From contig CAMTDV010000007.1 of assembly GCA_947069175.1 (NCBI GenBank), positions 55,013,583-55,077,582 on the forward strand: 64,000 bases of DNA. Reading direction: 5' to 3'. The translations under genes were made by a program, and so were the position numbers. Positions 11,376-22,862 of this stretch are shown here, piece by piece. The stretch is from Scalesia atractyloides (lineage: Eukaryota; Streptophyta; Magnoliopsida; Asterales; Asteraceae). The notes below the pieces were generated by a model. The model saw only the letters and a program-made list of their open reading frames with translations, did not search any database and was not told the origin of the DNA. Every line of letters begins with the position of its first letter. The stretch's first letter is position 1.

Positions 11376-13254
11376 TAAACCTCTTATCGCGATTAAGAAA
11401 ACATTTTTCTAAACACTTTTTCAACGATAATTAAATCCATTATCCCAGATTCCCTCTCAAGGGTCAACGTTTCACAAGAACCACTGAATTTCAAATATCT
11501 TATCTTGATGTAATATTCTTTGAAAACGATACGAACTTACTAATTTAAGACCTTATCATACACCACCCAAAATGTCACCTCAATTTCAGAACACATGGGC
11601 AAGAAAACTTTATAAGGACCAACCATCTTCGACTTACTTAAGTTCTTCTAAAACAAGTGTAGCATTCCTGTCCTTTACAAAATACGTAACGCAAAATCAA
11701 TAAGTACTTTATATTCTTTTATATTCACAAGCTAGATCCTACGTGTAACCTATTTTAGAAGCGATAACCTCAAAGTTTTTGCTCAAACAACTATACATGC
11801 ATATCCTCGTACATGGTTTAGTCAATTGTTGCATGACATTTTAATTGTATCATTCGTTTTACATACCCTGATTTCTCGACTATTTTATGTAATTAAATTC
11901 GTTGCATACAATTCATAGCTTACGCACAATCATCGTCTTTTACACTTGTTGGCGTTCATAATTATACACATATTCATGTTCATGAACATACGTGTCATCA
12001 TTCATGGTTATACTTATAATCACATTCATGCATATATGTCTTACATCCATGCTTATACTTATTTCCATACTTATGCTTATACTCATACACATACCTATAC
12101 TTGTACTCGTATTCATACATTCGTGCCTATGCGCGAGCGAAACCCGAAGGATTCGCTTACGTGGGCCACATACTTATTTGCACGCAAACATGCTTACACA
12201 CTACATTCTTACACGCACACAAACTCATTTTCAGAATTTATGAACACCTTAATCCATACGCCGCTAATACAAGCTATGCGGATCATGCGACGATCGGTAT
12301 AATCATGGGTGCACACGGGATTATAGCGATAAGTGCATGAGAACCATAGAGTGTACTACCGTGTATGGTAAGACACGGAACGCAACATTGCATCGAATAA
12401 CGGAACGGTCGTGACATGGCCAAAACATAGTGGATACACCGCTGGTACTTCCTATATATAAGTGTTTTCACCATGTTGCCAAACTTTCGTAAAACGTGCC
12501 ATGAGAAATTCGGTGTTTTACAGACCATAGTAAGACCTAATATGCAAACTTTAAGCAACTGACAACTGCATTGCTAAGTGCGCAATACACGATTATCCAC
12601 GACGAGTCTTAATCCCTAACGCAACGTTTTCGTTTGTTCATATACATATGTCATCCTTATACTCGTATTCGTTTATTTAGTTAAACACTCATTCTTATGA
12701 CTTCAGTATCCCCCGTTATCCTTGTCTTTCTGCAAACGTTTGCAAACCATAAGGGTTAAACATTCAAACCCTAAATGCATTCTTACTCTAAGGCTATCTT
12801 CCATTCTCGTTGAGGACAACACACTTAATTGGCTGCTACCTCGATAACTAGCTTAATTTAAATACCTAACCTTCGCGTCTTCCATCGATAAGCAACTCTC
12901 TACAGAAACCAAGACTTATCAGTGCTCTTCAACCGTTAAGACCTTCTTACAACCTCTTCTTCATTAAACTGCATACTGTTTTGCATGAAAGCTTGTCTGC
13001 TTAGATGTCATACCCTTTGAGTATCCAACTCATTTAACCACTCACCTAAATACACATTTATACGTTTTACTTATGCCTGATGCCACGAGTCATTCTAGTC
13101 AAACACCTCTTGTTGCAAACCTAACTCTTCGTTGCTTTAAACTTCATGCTATCCCTCACGTATCCAGAACTCCAAGCTTTGATCGTTAACCCTCATTCTT
13201 TAACCAATTCCTTTCGAGTCTTCCTCTTAAATAAATTTCGGGACGAAATTTCCT

Positions 13255-13268
13255 AAAGGAGGGGAGAC
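13255..13268 (+). promoter_or_regulatory. polypurine tract of D
   Basis: AAAGGAGGGGAGAC directly before the 3' LTR. It primes plus-strand DNA synthesis in LTR elements. Confidence 0.88.
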
Positions 13269-14655
13269 TGTAACGCCCCGCTTTTTAATTTCCTTAAATA
13301 AAAACTAATAATACTATTCTACTGTGTTTCACAATATTCGGGTTCGAAGACGGATTACAAAACTATAATTGGGCCTCTCTAAAACGTGAGAACCGGACTA
13401 AGGGCTTTAGGCTCAACCTATCAAACCCTAGCTACCTAAACCCTACCTATATAAGCTAACACACAAACTCACACCCAGCCGCTCACACACAAACTCACAC
13501 CATGCCGCTCACACACACACACTCTCTGTCTCCACGTTTTTTCGACGGCCGGCGAGTCTCCGGCGACAGCCATCTCCGGCCACACCCACTCTCCTTCTTC
13601 CTTTCCCACACGCACCCACACCCCCGTTCTCCCTCCCTTCTCCCCGAGTTTATGGAGCCGGTGAAGCCGAGGGAACCGGCGAAGTCCCTTCACTCCTCCC
13701 ATTCTCCCTCCCACTCACCTCTCCCCCCTCACCCTCGCTTTCCTCCCTCTGCGTCTGCGCGCGGCGGCGGCAGTTCAGGCCGAATCAGGTCTTGGTTCGG
13801 GTTGTTTCAGCCTCCGGTTTCGGGTTCGTATTTCAGGTGTCCAGTCAGGTTCTTATCAGTTGGGTTTTGTTTGGGGTTAGATGTCGATGATGATCGGTGT
13901 TGTCGGTTCAGTTCGGTTCGTCTCAGCTTGAGTTATTGCTTCGGTCAGCATTGACCAGTTCGGTTCAGCCGGTAACATTTCGATTCAAGTACAGGGTGGC
14001 ACGGGTAATGTTGGTTTGGTTAGGTCAACTTCAGATTTCCGTTCGGATTTCAGGTTTGATCTCAGTTCTTAGCTCCTGTCTTAGTTATTTCTAAATCTCA
14101 GATCTCGTCTTATTCTGATTCAGGTTCTAGAATGGTTCGGGTCACCGTGTTCTGGCGACCGGTTACGACAGTGGCAGTGGTCGGGTTTGATTCAAGCCCG
14201 GGGCACGTCGGTTCCGTTACGAATCTCAGTTTTGGCTCGGTGTCGGACCGAGTCAACAACGGTCAAACAGTCAACTTTTGCGTCGGGTCAACTCTAGACT
14301 GGGTAAAATGACGATCCATTTATTAATTTTCTTGATTCATGTTTAGTTTTTGTTTTAATCGCATGTATTTGTAACAAAATAATTGTATATAAATATTTAT
14401 ATTGTTTCGTCGATTGATGCGTTGTTTTATCTTTGTGTTTGGAAAATATATCGACAACCAGATTGTCGGGATCGTCCAAAAACAACGAGAAACTCTACCC
14501 GTTTTTCGTCAAAACCATACATATATATATTACGCTTTTCTTCAAAATCTATTTATTAACCCTTCGACTAAATATATTCATTAAACTTTTGATAAATAAA
14601 TTTATTAAATTTCGACAACGTATACTTATCTAAACGACAAAATACATACATACAT

Positions 14656-14686
<31 letters not shown>

Positions 14687-15821
14687 TTCCCTTATCTGAC
14701 TATACATATATATATATATATTCATACTTTTCAACAAAAATATAATTATTTAACAAGGAAAGATATAAAAAATATTTTCACCTTTCGATAAATTACATAT
14801 ATATATCATACCTTTCGACCAAAATATACGTATGTTCCTATTAAACTTTCGACCAAAATAAAAATATTTACCTAATACGCTTTTCGTTAAAAAATACATA
14901 TATTTATTATTTTGATAACACTTTTACAACACCGTTGACAAATTAAACTTTAGAGTCGTTATCTAAATCTCGTGACATACATACACATACTTTCAACTCC
15001 GATTCGAATCCCCCGTCGTATTTTCGATTATTCTTACACATTCGTTTGTCATTTAAGGTGGCATTGGTGTCCCTTTCTCCAACTCATCAACTCGTCGTGG
15101 GATCTCCAAAGAAGACTTAGCAATTTTGTGAGTACACTCGACCCACTTTTGTTTATATCACTTATTGGGAGTAACATGTTTCCATATACAAAAATCACAA
15201 ACACTTAAACTTTATGAAACACACAAACAATCCTGTACACATGACTACTTGAATCGTATACTTGTTGCTTGTCTGGAATATTCGTTATGCTATGCTTTAG
15301 TCATTAACTATTTTTAGCCTTCGTTTGACATGCTTAGCGTTATAGGAATTCACGCATCCACCTCCATCGTGTTACTCGTGAGGTCATGTTAAAACATCGT
15401 GATTACGTTAAGGGTTTGATTATTAGTATTGCATGCCTTGATATTGCTCTTGTATAGGTTTGGTTGCCATGAGGATTGTTAAAACTTTATTCGTATACGT
15501 ATGCTATGCTTAAACTTGTGTACTCGTCTTTGCTTTTGCATTGACTTTATTTTAAAACATGTTACATGTTGAAGGAGATGATGCTATGAAATCAAAATAG
15601 CAAGGACTTAGATACACACATTTTAGACGTTAGATTTATAAATGTTGTACCAAATTTTGTTGTGTTTTATGAACTTATTGTATTGCTTCATGTTGTATTT
15701 GACAATGTTGTGAAATGAAATTTGGATTTAATTAAATATTGTCATTTATTAGCGTTGTGAGCAATGAGCAATCTCGTTTCCATCTCATCCCGATGTTTCC
15801 GCCATCGGTTGGGGTGTGACA
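13269..15821 (+). repeat. element D 3' LTR
   Basis: Colinear with the 5' LTR; it starts TGTAACGCCCCGC and ends GGGGTGTGACA. It is about 95 bp longer, largely from TA microsatellite growth near 14659-14720 and a short duplicated CACACAAACTCACACC unit near 13480. The TATA box is at 13447-13456. Confidence 0.93.
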
Positions 15822-15875
15822 CTTAGCATACCCGGGATTATGCCCGGACATTGTCGAGCTCTCGGTTCGTTAAAA

Positions 15876-16230
15876 GGTCATTCAGAGGTGTAAATTAACA
15901 TGTTGACACTTTTAATCCCTCCATCATCCAACTTTCACATTTTTTTACAAAATTGAACCCTCTCGTCCAACAAATGTCACGTATGAGAGTTAGGACTTCA
16001 CAAGGATCACTCAGAGGCTTATTATAAGCATGTTGACTCCAATGTCACTCAGAGGCTGGGCATGTTGACATATCAGTCACTCAGAGGCCAAATTTCAAGT
16101 ATGTTGACATATCAGTCACTTAGAGGCTAATGATTTAAGCATGTTGACATAACAGTCACTCAGAGGCTGTTATTTATGCATGTTGACATCGGACTGTCAC
16201 TCAGAGGCTCAGATTGAGCATGTTGACGCC
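15876..16230 (-). repeat. U3 repeat array of LTR A1, seven units
   Basis: Seven units of the form TCACTCAGAGGC, a 5-20 base spacer, then GCATGTTGAC. The array lies about 90-440 bp from the transcription-sense start of the LTR, upstream of its TATA box. It is present in the two other A LTRs. Confidence 0.82.
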
Positions 16231-16367
16231 TTTAGTCCTTATTGGTCTTTAATAGACTATATTTAAAATACAACACGTGTCAATATACTATTGGACATGA
16301 TTTTACAAGGTGTTACATTGTAAAATGTAGTCAAGGGTATGGTTATCTGGGACCATACCTCCTCAAG

Positions 16368-17087
16368 TGGGATAGATGTAACTTTGTTGTGTTAACATGG
16401 TTGTTAAATTCCATTTCTGAAGAACTTTTTCTTGGTCAAGTTTTTTCAAGCTTCAGAAGTTTGGAATGATCTTAAAGAGTCTTTTTACAAGGTTGATGGT
16501 TCTGTTGTCTATGATTTATACAAGAAAATTAATAATATTTCTCAAAATGGCAGCACTGTTGCTGAGTATTATAACAGGTTGACAACTATGTGGAAGCAGT
16601 TTGATGCTATGCTTTATATGCCTTCTTGTTCTTGTCAAGCTGCTTAGGATTATAACAATTTCTCTACTTTAATAAAACTAATGCAGTTTCTCATGGGACT
16701 TTATGATGTTTATCAGCCTGTGAGAACTAATCTTTAGACAAGAGAACCATTTCCCTCAGTTAAGGTGGCATACTCTATAGTTTCTAGAGAAGAATCACAT
16801 AGATTTTCTAGTACTAGTGGTTCTAAAACACAAAGTGTGTCATTTATATCCAAATCTAATCAAGGTTTTGATTCTAAAAGAAGGTTAACTTGAGGACCGA
16901 ACCCTAATCTTAATGTACTCACTGCAATATGTTAGGTCATACTATAGATAGATGTTTTGAGATTGTTGGGTACCCTCCTGGTTTCAAGAAAAGAGTTAAT
17001 AATCCACTAGGTAAAAGTAATATTGGTCATAAATCAAATGTGTCTACTTCTGTTATGCCTTTTACATCTGAATAGATAACTAAGTTA
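16368..17087 (+). pseudogene. copia gag, C-terminal part
   Basis: Gag resumes with WDRCNFVVLTWLLNSISEE and continues, after a frame change near 16430, with VWNDLKESFYKVDGS and STVAEYYNRL, typical of the copia gag core. In-frame stops follow at about 16645 and 16735. A CCHC zinc knuckle, CTHCNMLGHTIDRC, is readable at 16914-16955 in another frame, so at least two frameshifts are present. Gag is the capsid protein; this copy is non-functional. Confidence 0.85.
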
Positions 17088-17447
17088 TTGAATCTTTGTG
17101 GTGAAAAGAATGTAGTGGATACTCAAAACACTAACATGGGAGGTGAGTTTATTAATATTAGTAGTTTTGTTAGCTGTTCTAGTTCTGTGATGTTTGGCAG
17201 TTATTTTAATTGGATAATAGATTCTGGTGCTAGTCAACATATGATAAATAATGATAAAGATATATTTGATGGTATTGATGTGTCTGAGTTTGATCTTAAG
17301 GTTGGTCATCCTAATGGAACTAATGTTAAGGTTATTAAAATTGGTAGTGTAAAACTGTTAAATAACATTGTGTTAAAAGATGTTTTCTATGTTCCTGGTT
17401 ATAATGTAAATCTGTTGTCTGTTCATTGGTTAGCCAAGGATAATTAA
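17088..17447 (+). pseudogene. copia protease remnant
   Basis: The frame includes WIIDSGASQHM with the catalytic Asp-Ser-Gly at 17220-17228, followed by DVFYVPGYNVNLLSV, the usual end of the copia protease domain. The protease would cut the gag-pol polyprotein. The frame ends in a stop at 17445. Confidence 0.85.
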
Positions 17448-17555
17448 ATAAATGTAGTTATAATACGGATAACTGTGTATTACAGGGATTCCAAATCAAA
17501 GAAAGTCCTGGAGATTGGTAGGTAAGAAAGTGGGTTATATTTTTTGTAGGTAATA

Positions 17556-18460
17556 ATGGTAATAATGAAAATTGTTTGTTTTAATAGCTTTATTAGGTCA
17601 AATTTGTGGCATTGTAGATTAGGACATCCATCTAATCAAGTTTTAGATGTGTTAAAAGGAAATTTTGGTGTAAAAAATATTGAACATGGGCCCTGTGAGA
17701 TCTGTCATAGGGCTAAACAGGTTAGGGTTCCTTTTCCACTAAGTGAACATAAAACAAAATCAGTTGGTGATATAATTCATCTAGATTTATGGGGTCCATA
17801 TAAAGTCACTAGTTATGAAGGTTATCAATACTTTCTCACAATTGTGGATGATTATTCCAGAACTGTATGGTGTTATCTTTCGTCTAATAAAACTGAGGTG
17901 TTTGAATATTTATGTGTTTTTATGAACTTGTTCTAACCCAGTTTAAGGTTAAAATAAAGGTGTTTAGAAGCGATAATGGGACAGAATTTGTTAATAATCA
18001 AATGATACAGTTTTGTAAAACTAAAGGAATTTTACATCAAACGTCATGCTCCTATACACCACAACAAAATGGTGTGGTGTAAGGAAGAATAGACATCTCT
18101 TGAACACAACTAGGGCATTGATGTTTCAAGGTGGTATGCCACTTAGGTTTTGGTCTGAATGTATCTTAAGTGCTGTTTATTTAATCAATAGGTTACCCTC
18201 TTCTGTGTTAAGTGGTAGCAGTTCTTATGAGGTTGTTTTTGGATTTAAGCCCTCTTTGTCTCATTTAAGGAACTTTGGATGTCTTTGTTTTAGTACTGTT
18301 TTAGCTGATTCTGATAAATTTTCTTATCTTGCTGATAAGTGTGTGCTTCTTGGTTATTCTAATGTTAAAAAGGACACCAGTTGTGGAATTTAGACAATAA
18401 AAATTCTTTTATTCAAGGGATGTTAAATTCTATGAAAAGGTTTGTCCCTTTAAAACTAAA
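17556..18460 (+). pseudogene. copia integrase remnant
   Basis: The region starts with LWHCRLGHPSNQVLDVL and CEICHRAKQ, the His-Cys zinc motif of the pre-integrase region. HLDLWGPYKVTSYEG then holds the first catalytic Asp. A frame change near 17935 precedes the part with RSDNGTEF (second Asp) around 17970. The frame at 18046-18393 carries the C-terminal motif RFWSECILSAVYLINRLPS. It has several stops and cannot work. Confidence 0.85.
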
Positions 18461-18909
18461 CAATTGGATAAATAAGAAGTGGTTAATGATCAGTCTTTAA
18501 ATCATATAAACTTTTTTGATCAGTATGACACTTGTCATCTGAAGTTCCTGAAGAACCCAATGATGAAGAGGGTAATAATGGTGCTCATAATCACTCCAGT
18601 GATGATCAGCAGTCATTGATACCTTCTACATCTACCAACGCACCAACTGCTGAATCTGATCAGCAGTTAAGTAGTGGGCAGTTAGGTAGTAGTCAAGGTA
18701 ACAATGGCGGGGCATAGGACACTGTAGGATCGCATGATGAGACCAACCTGTCTGAGGGTCAAACTGTTAGGAAATCTTCCAGAAATGTAGTTTTTCCTAA
18801 AAGATTTGATGAATATGTAGTAGAGGGTAAAGTCAAATATGGTATTGAGAAAGTTGTTAGTTATGCTAATTTGTCTGTTGATAATTTGTGTTTAATTGCG
18901 TCTTTGAAT

Positions 18910-19900
18910 AAGTCTATGGAACCCACTTCTTATGATGAAGCCATAAAAGACTCTAGATGAATAGAGGTTATGAATGATGAGATGGAGGCTTTGTATAGGA
19001 ATAATACTTGGGTTGTTGTTGATCTTCCTAAAGGTCGAAAACCCATTGTCTGTAAATGAGTCTATAAAATAAAATATAAAGCCAATGGTGAGGTAGAAAG
19101 ATACAAAGCCAAGCTAGTGGCTAAAGGGTTTAACCAGAGGGAGGGAATAGATTTTGGGGACACGTTTTCTCCGGTTGTTAAGATGGTAACTGTTAGGATT
19201 GTATTAAAATTGGCTGTTAATAATAATTGGGCATTATATCAACTTGATATTAACAATGCTTTCCTATACGGTTCACCGACTGAAGAGGTGTATATGTCCC
19301 TTCCTTACGGATATTTTGATGTTAATAAAGGTAAAGTGTGTAAACTTGTTAAGTCACTTTATGGACTTAAAACAAGCTCCAAGAAAGTGGAATGAAAAAT
19401 TAACCTCTGTTTTGATTGGTATGGGTTTCATACAAATTGTGTGTGATCACTCTATGTATATTTTGTGTAAAGAAAATGTTTTCTTGATATTGTTAGTTTA
19501 TGTAGATGATATTGTTGTTACTGGAAATAATAAAATTGAAATAGAGAAAGTTAAGAAATACTTGAGTGATAATTTTCAAATAAAAGATTTGGGAATACTT
19601 AAGTATTTTCTTGATATAGAAGTCTTTATTCTGATAGCTCTATCTGTTTATCTCAAAGAAAGTATTGTCTTGAATGAACTTGGATATTTGGGCTGTAAAC
19701 CAGTTGGCACTCCTATTGAGCAGAGTCACCTTGTTACAAATAAAACTAGTAAAGAAAAAACAGTTCTTAAAAATGTTAATGGTTTTCAAAAACTAATTGG
19801 AAAATTGATATATCTGTCTTTAACTAGGCCTTACATAAGTTATGCGGTTCAATTACTAAGTCAATTTATGCATAAACCATGTCAGTCAATCTAAATATTG
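18910..19900 (+). pseudogene. copia reverse transcriptase remnant
   Basis: Motifs in order: MEALYRNNTWVVVDLPKG, YKAKLVAKGFNQ, YQLDINNAFLYG (first catalytic Asp) and LLVYVDDIVVTGN (the YVDD active site) near 19495-19530. Stops at about 18960 and 19060 and a frame change near 19380 break it. Confidence 0.88.
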
Positions 19901-20426
19901 CTTTAAAGTTACTTATATACCTGAAGAAGTCTCCAGGACAAGGTGTTATGTTTAGGAAAACTAATGGTTTTGAACTAATAGGATATGTTGATTCAGATTG
20001 GGCTAAATGCACTATAACTAGAAAATTTGTTACAGGATTTGGTGTATTTTCAGGAAACACTTTAATATCATGGAAAAGTAAAAAAAGCAGAATGTTGTAT
20101 CAAGTTCCATAGCGGAGGCTGAATACAGGGCAATGTGTTCAGCCACCTGTGAAGTAATACGGGTTTTAAATGTTTTGCAAGAATTAAATGTTAAGTGTAA
20201 TTTGCTTGTAAAACTGTTTTGTGACAGTAAATCTACTATTTTAATTTCCTTAAACCCAGTTTTCCATGAACGAACAAAACACTTTGAACTAGACTTGCAT
20301 TTTTTTAGAGAAAAAATTGCAAGTGGTGTAATTGAACCACATAAAATTACTACTGATTTGCAAGTAGTCAACATACATAATGACTTGTGTGAAAAGTTGG
20401 GTATGTTTGACATGTTTGCAGTATAA
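19901..20426 (+). pseudogene. copia RNase H remnant
   Basis: The sequence includes GYVDSDWAKC and, after a frame change near 20095, CDSKSTILISLNPVFHERTK and IASGVIEPHKITTDLQ, all typical of the copia RNase H end. The last frame closes at 20424-20426, just before the purine tract. Confidence 0.85.
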
Positions 20427-20430
20427 ATCA

Positions 20431-20438
20431 TGAGGGGA
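20431..20438 (+). promoter_or_regulatory. polypurine tract of copia
   Basis: TGAGGGGA directly before the 3' LTR. Confidence 0.8.
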
Positions 20439-21004
20439 TATTAAAATACCTGGTTATTTATTCTACAAAAATGGGTTTGGGTTGTTGTTGCTTAATGGAT
20501 CAAGTTTGTTATATTTGTTATTAACTTGTTGGGCCGATAAGGTCTTTATTGTGTGCACGAGATAGTATAAGGTGCAGAGTGTAAAGTCTCAGGGGTTATT
20601 ATGAAAAAGTTTGTATTATCTGGGTATATAAGGAGGAGAGAGAGAAGAGCAGTTCAGTGTTCAAGATATTTTCTTAGGGTTACGCTCTGGATCTCAGTTG
20701 TCTCTCCGTGTTCATCTATTGTTGTTTTAGTGATTTCATTGTTGAAAACACAGTTGTGTTGCAGAGATCTTGCTATCTTTGTTTGTAATTTCAGTTGTTT
20801 TGTTTGGTTATTCAACATATCTTACTGATCTGTTGTGTTTGATTGTTGTACTTTACAGATCTCATCATCTTTGAGATCTAGGGTTTGGTTTGGGTGATTT
20901 CTAGGTTGGTTTAACATAATAAGAGTTTTTCATCACCGTTTTGCCACTATATCAGGTGTTATTGTTTCTCTACTTGTTGTTCTTTACTTCATATAAATTT
21001 TACA
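20439..21004 (+). repeat. copia 3' LTR
   Basis: Colinear with the 5' LTR; it starts TATTAAAATACC (TG changed to TA) and ends TTTTACA, followed by the CATAC duplication. TATA box at 20625-20632. Confidence 0.93.
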
Positions 21005-21009
21005 CATAC

Positions 21010-21605
21010 CGACTTAACATGAATTTTGTGATACAATTGAGCATTACGTACCTAACGTTTTACAACTTGATAAAGAGTGAAAAACAAATCTTCAATTTTG
21101 TAGAGAAAAAAAATGAATTCGTAATTACTTTTCTCCTTACTACATAAATTAACCTTTTAATTTTATATAATTTAACGTCCTTGTATCCAAGAAACTTATT
21201 AAAAATCACGAGTGCATTAAGCAAATAAACTTAGTCGATGTCCGGTAACAATTGCTAATTGACGAACATAGCAACTTACAACTGAAGGGTTTTTTTTTTT
21301 GAGGAAAACGTTTTTATTTATTTGAACAATACAAAATTTATGTTCCATTTCTAAAATCGGAAATATTATTGTAAATCCAATTAAGTTTTTGTGGGGGAGA
21401 AAGAAGTGGCCAGCTGGTATTGGCAACTGTTTTGTCGGTGACACCCCATAGCCTATCTTGGAAACCCACATGACCAACATGGTTTTTGTACCTTTTTGTT
21501 TCTTCCACTTGTTTATTTATTTGCCGTTCGGAAAAAAGAAAAAAACTTCGTTTATTTATTTATAAATTATAATGCATGCATATTCCTTTTACTATATTAT
21601 TTTAA
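21010..21605. other. AT-rich flank without recognisable gene
   Basis: This is the right host flank of the copia element. It is AT-rich with A and T runs, and I see nothing I can name. The 9-bp duplication of the next element begins at 21597. Confidence 0.5.
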
Positions 21606-22862
21606 GAAATAATATATTTTAATAATTCTAATTATTTATAATTGGCTGACAACAGTTTCAACTACAAAAACAACAATGATGGTCATATCTTTTAACCTAT
21701 TGTTCTTCAATACTCATTTATTAATAGATGTCCAACCTAGTTAGTTTTTTTTTGTGACGTGAATGCTGGCGTGACATAGACCTTTTTATCTGATGAGGTG
21801 GCGACTTATGTGGCCCCACCTTACCTCCACTGATTTGAATGTAGGGTCGTTCAAAAAGCCCGTGGCTCGAGGCTTGCTCGAAAAAAGTTCAAAAAAGCTC
21901 GGTTTTAAACGAGATGGCTCGGCTCGGCTCGGTTTGTAAACGAGCCGAGCCCGAGCCAAGGTAGGTTCGATTTGTGGCTCGCTCGTTAGTTGGCTCGTTT
22001 AAGTTAAACCCCAAATTATACATGTGTCTGTGTGCATGTATATTCTAATATATTTAAGAAATTTTGTTTAATTAGTATCATGGTTATTTTTTTTTATCGA
22101 AGGAAATAGATTGTTAAGCTATGGTCTTAATTAGTAATATTGATTTAAAAATATATATATTAAAGTAAGTAACATAAAATCTTTTCTTGTTCATTTTATT
22201 TATAGTTTGCCAAAAATTACTATTTTATTAGCCTAAATAATGTTTTATTTATTGTTTATATGTCAGAAGTTACAAAAATATAAACTTTTTTAAACAAACA
22301 AGCAAGCTCGATGAGCCACGAGCTGGCTCGAGCTTTTGACGAGTCGAGCCCAACTTTCCAGCTCGTTAAGAAAAATGAGTCGGCTAGGCTCGATTCAATT
22401 TTTAAACAAGCCAAGCCTGAGGCCACCCTTGTTCGGTTCGGCTCTACTCGTTTATCGCCTATTTGAATGTTTGCAGACCTGCACCCCACGCTTCATTTGA
22501 ATAAGTGCAGCCGTCAATGGTGACAGTAAAATCAGGGTCTTGTTGCTTCATTTGGCTGGAAAAGAGACGTCAGGGGGGGTGGTTGATGGCGGTGGAGGTG
22601 GGTGGTGGCAACGGTGGCGGTCGGTGGCGATCGATGGTGGGGGGTGAGGTGGTGCCATATAAGCAGCCACCTCATCAGATAACAAAGGTCTATGCCACGG
22701 CAGCGTCCACAACACCAGAAAAATTAACTAGGTTAGATCTCAGTTAGAAAATGTCTGTTGGTGGACAATATGTTAAAATGTGAGACCATCAGTGATTATT
22801 TTTGTAGTGAGACTGTTGCTAGCCAATGGCAAATAGTTGAGATTATAAAAGTCCATTATTCC
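21606..22862. mobile_element. foldback Mutator-like MITE
   Basis: Flanked by a perfect 9-bp TSD TTATTTTAA (21597-21605 and 22863-22871), the size typical of Mutator-like elements. The two arms form a long imperfect inverted repeat. Paired landmarks are ATTGGCT at 21641 with AGCCAAT at 22821, and AACCTAGTTA at 21734 with TAACTAGGTT near 22725. ATCTGATGAGGTGGC at 21789 pairs with GCCACCTCATCAGAT at 22666. There is no transposase. The G-rich frame at 22505-22747 lies in one arm and is not called a gene. A hAT-like MITE sits between the arms. Confidence 0.82.
21842..22461. mobile_element. hAT-like MITE rich in GCTCG
   Basis: Flanked by an 8-bp TSD TTTGAATG at 21834-21841 and 22462-22469. The ends are TAGGGTCGTTCAAAAAGCCC and, reverse-complemented, TAGGCGATAAACGAGTAGAG, so the terminal repeats are short and imperfect. 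Both subterminal parts are dense in GGCTCG/CGAGCC. It is 620 bp, non-coding, and nested in the foldback element. Confidence 0.72.

Larger units (their letters stand above)
9657..13268 (+). other. non-coding interior of element D
   Basis: No retroviral domain is readable in any frame; the open frames here are short and unrelated to known families. Weak repeated phrases of the type TTAGGRGTGA-N-CCTTGACG occur near 9975, 10100 and 10595. A degenerate CATACTTATACTC simple repeat lies at about 11990-12122. A MITE sits at 11004-11375. Confidence 0.7.
7183..15821 (+). mobile_element. non-autonomous long-LTR (LARD-like) retrotransposon D
   Basis: Two very similar LTRs of about 2.46 kb (7183-9640) and 2.55 kb (13269-15821) start TGTAACGCC and end TGTGACA. 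A perfect TSD CTTAG lies at 7178-7182 and 15822-15826. A tRNA-iMet primer site and a purine tract adjoin the LTRs. The 3.6-kb interior has no gag or pol reading frame. Long LTRs around a non-coding interior fit the LARD class, which must borrow proteins from an autonomous relative. The sequence before the purine tract resembles that of the gypsy elements B and C here (AAATTTCGGGACGAAATTTC), which suggests a Ty3/gypsy origin. Confidence 0.93.
4251..16317 (-). mobile_element. solo LTR of gypsy family A (A1), interrupted by element D
   Basis: The sequence begins TGTCACTCCCCGG on the plus strand and ends GGTGTTACA, so it reads TGTAACACC to GTGACA on its own minus strand. A perfect TSD TTGTA flanks it at 4246-4250 and 16318-16322. 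After removing the nested element at 7183-15821 and its TSD copy, about 3.4 kb remain. No gag or pol sits beside it, so it is a solo LTR. Identity is shown by colinear copies at 43923-46409 (opposite strand) and 46410-52334 (same strand). The latter is attached to a gypsy pol, which proves the family. Confidence 0.92.
3141..16367. mobile_element. unclassified insertion splitting copia gag
   Basis: Copia gag stops matching at 3140 and resumes at 16368, so everything between is inserted. Its own sequence is 3141-4250 plus 16318-16367, about 1.15 kb; the middle is a later solo LTR. The left end begins TGATGAAGAAACACGGG and the right end reads ACCATACCTCCTCA. I see no inverted termini and no clean TSD, although AGTG occurs at both joins (3139-3142 and 16366-16369). 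It could be a solo LTR with a damaged end. It has no coding capacity. A palindromic GGGCCTTAGGCCC lies near 3470. Confidence 0.6.
1631..21004 (+). mobile_element. Ty1/copia LTR retrotransposon, decayed, with nested insertions
   Basis: Two similar LTRs (1631-2194 and 20439-21004) are flanked by a perfect 5-bp target-site duplication, CATAC, at 1626-1630 and 21005-21009. A primer-binding site for initiator tRNA-Met follows the 5' LTR and a purine tract precedes the 3' LTR. Internal remnants occur in copia order: gag, protease, integrase, reverse transcriptase, RNase H. Gag is split between 3140 and 16368 by foreign DNA. The pol region has many stops and frame changes, so the element is dead. 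The lineage within copia is not assigned. Confidence 0.95.

Noticed and set aside
11946..12558. Cluster of small frames in the interior of D
   Set aside because: Overlapping frames over a CATACTTATA-type simple repeat; no domain similarity.
13502..13954. 150-residue frame in D 3' LTR
   Set aside because: Same reason: a chance frame in LTR leader sequence, different from the 5' LTR frame.
15876..16230. CRISPR-like array
   Set aside because: Short repeated cores with similar, not unique, spacers inside a plant LTR; no cas genes; eukaryotic context.
22505..22747. G-rich frame in the foldback element
   Set aside because: Lies in one arm of the inverted repeat and over a GGTGG-rich stretch; not conserved in the other arm.
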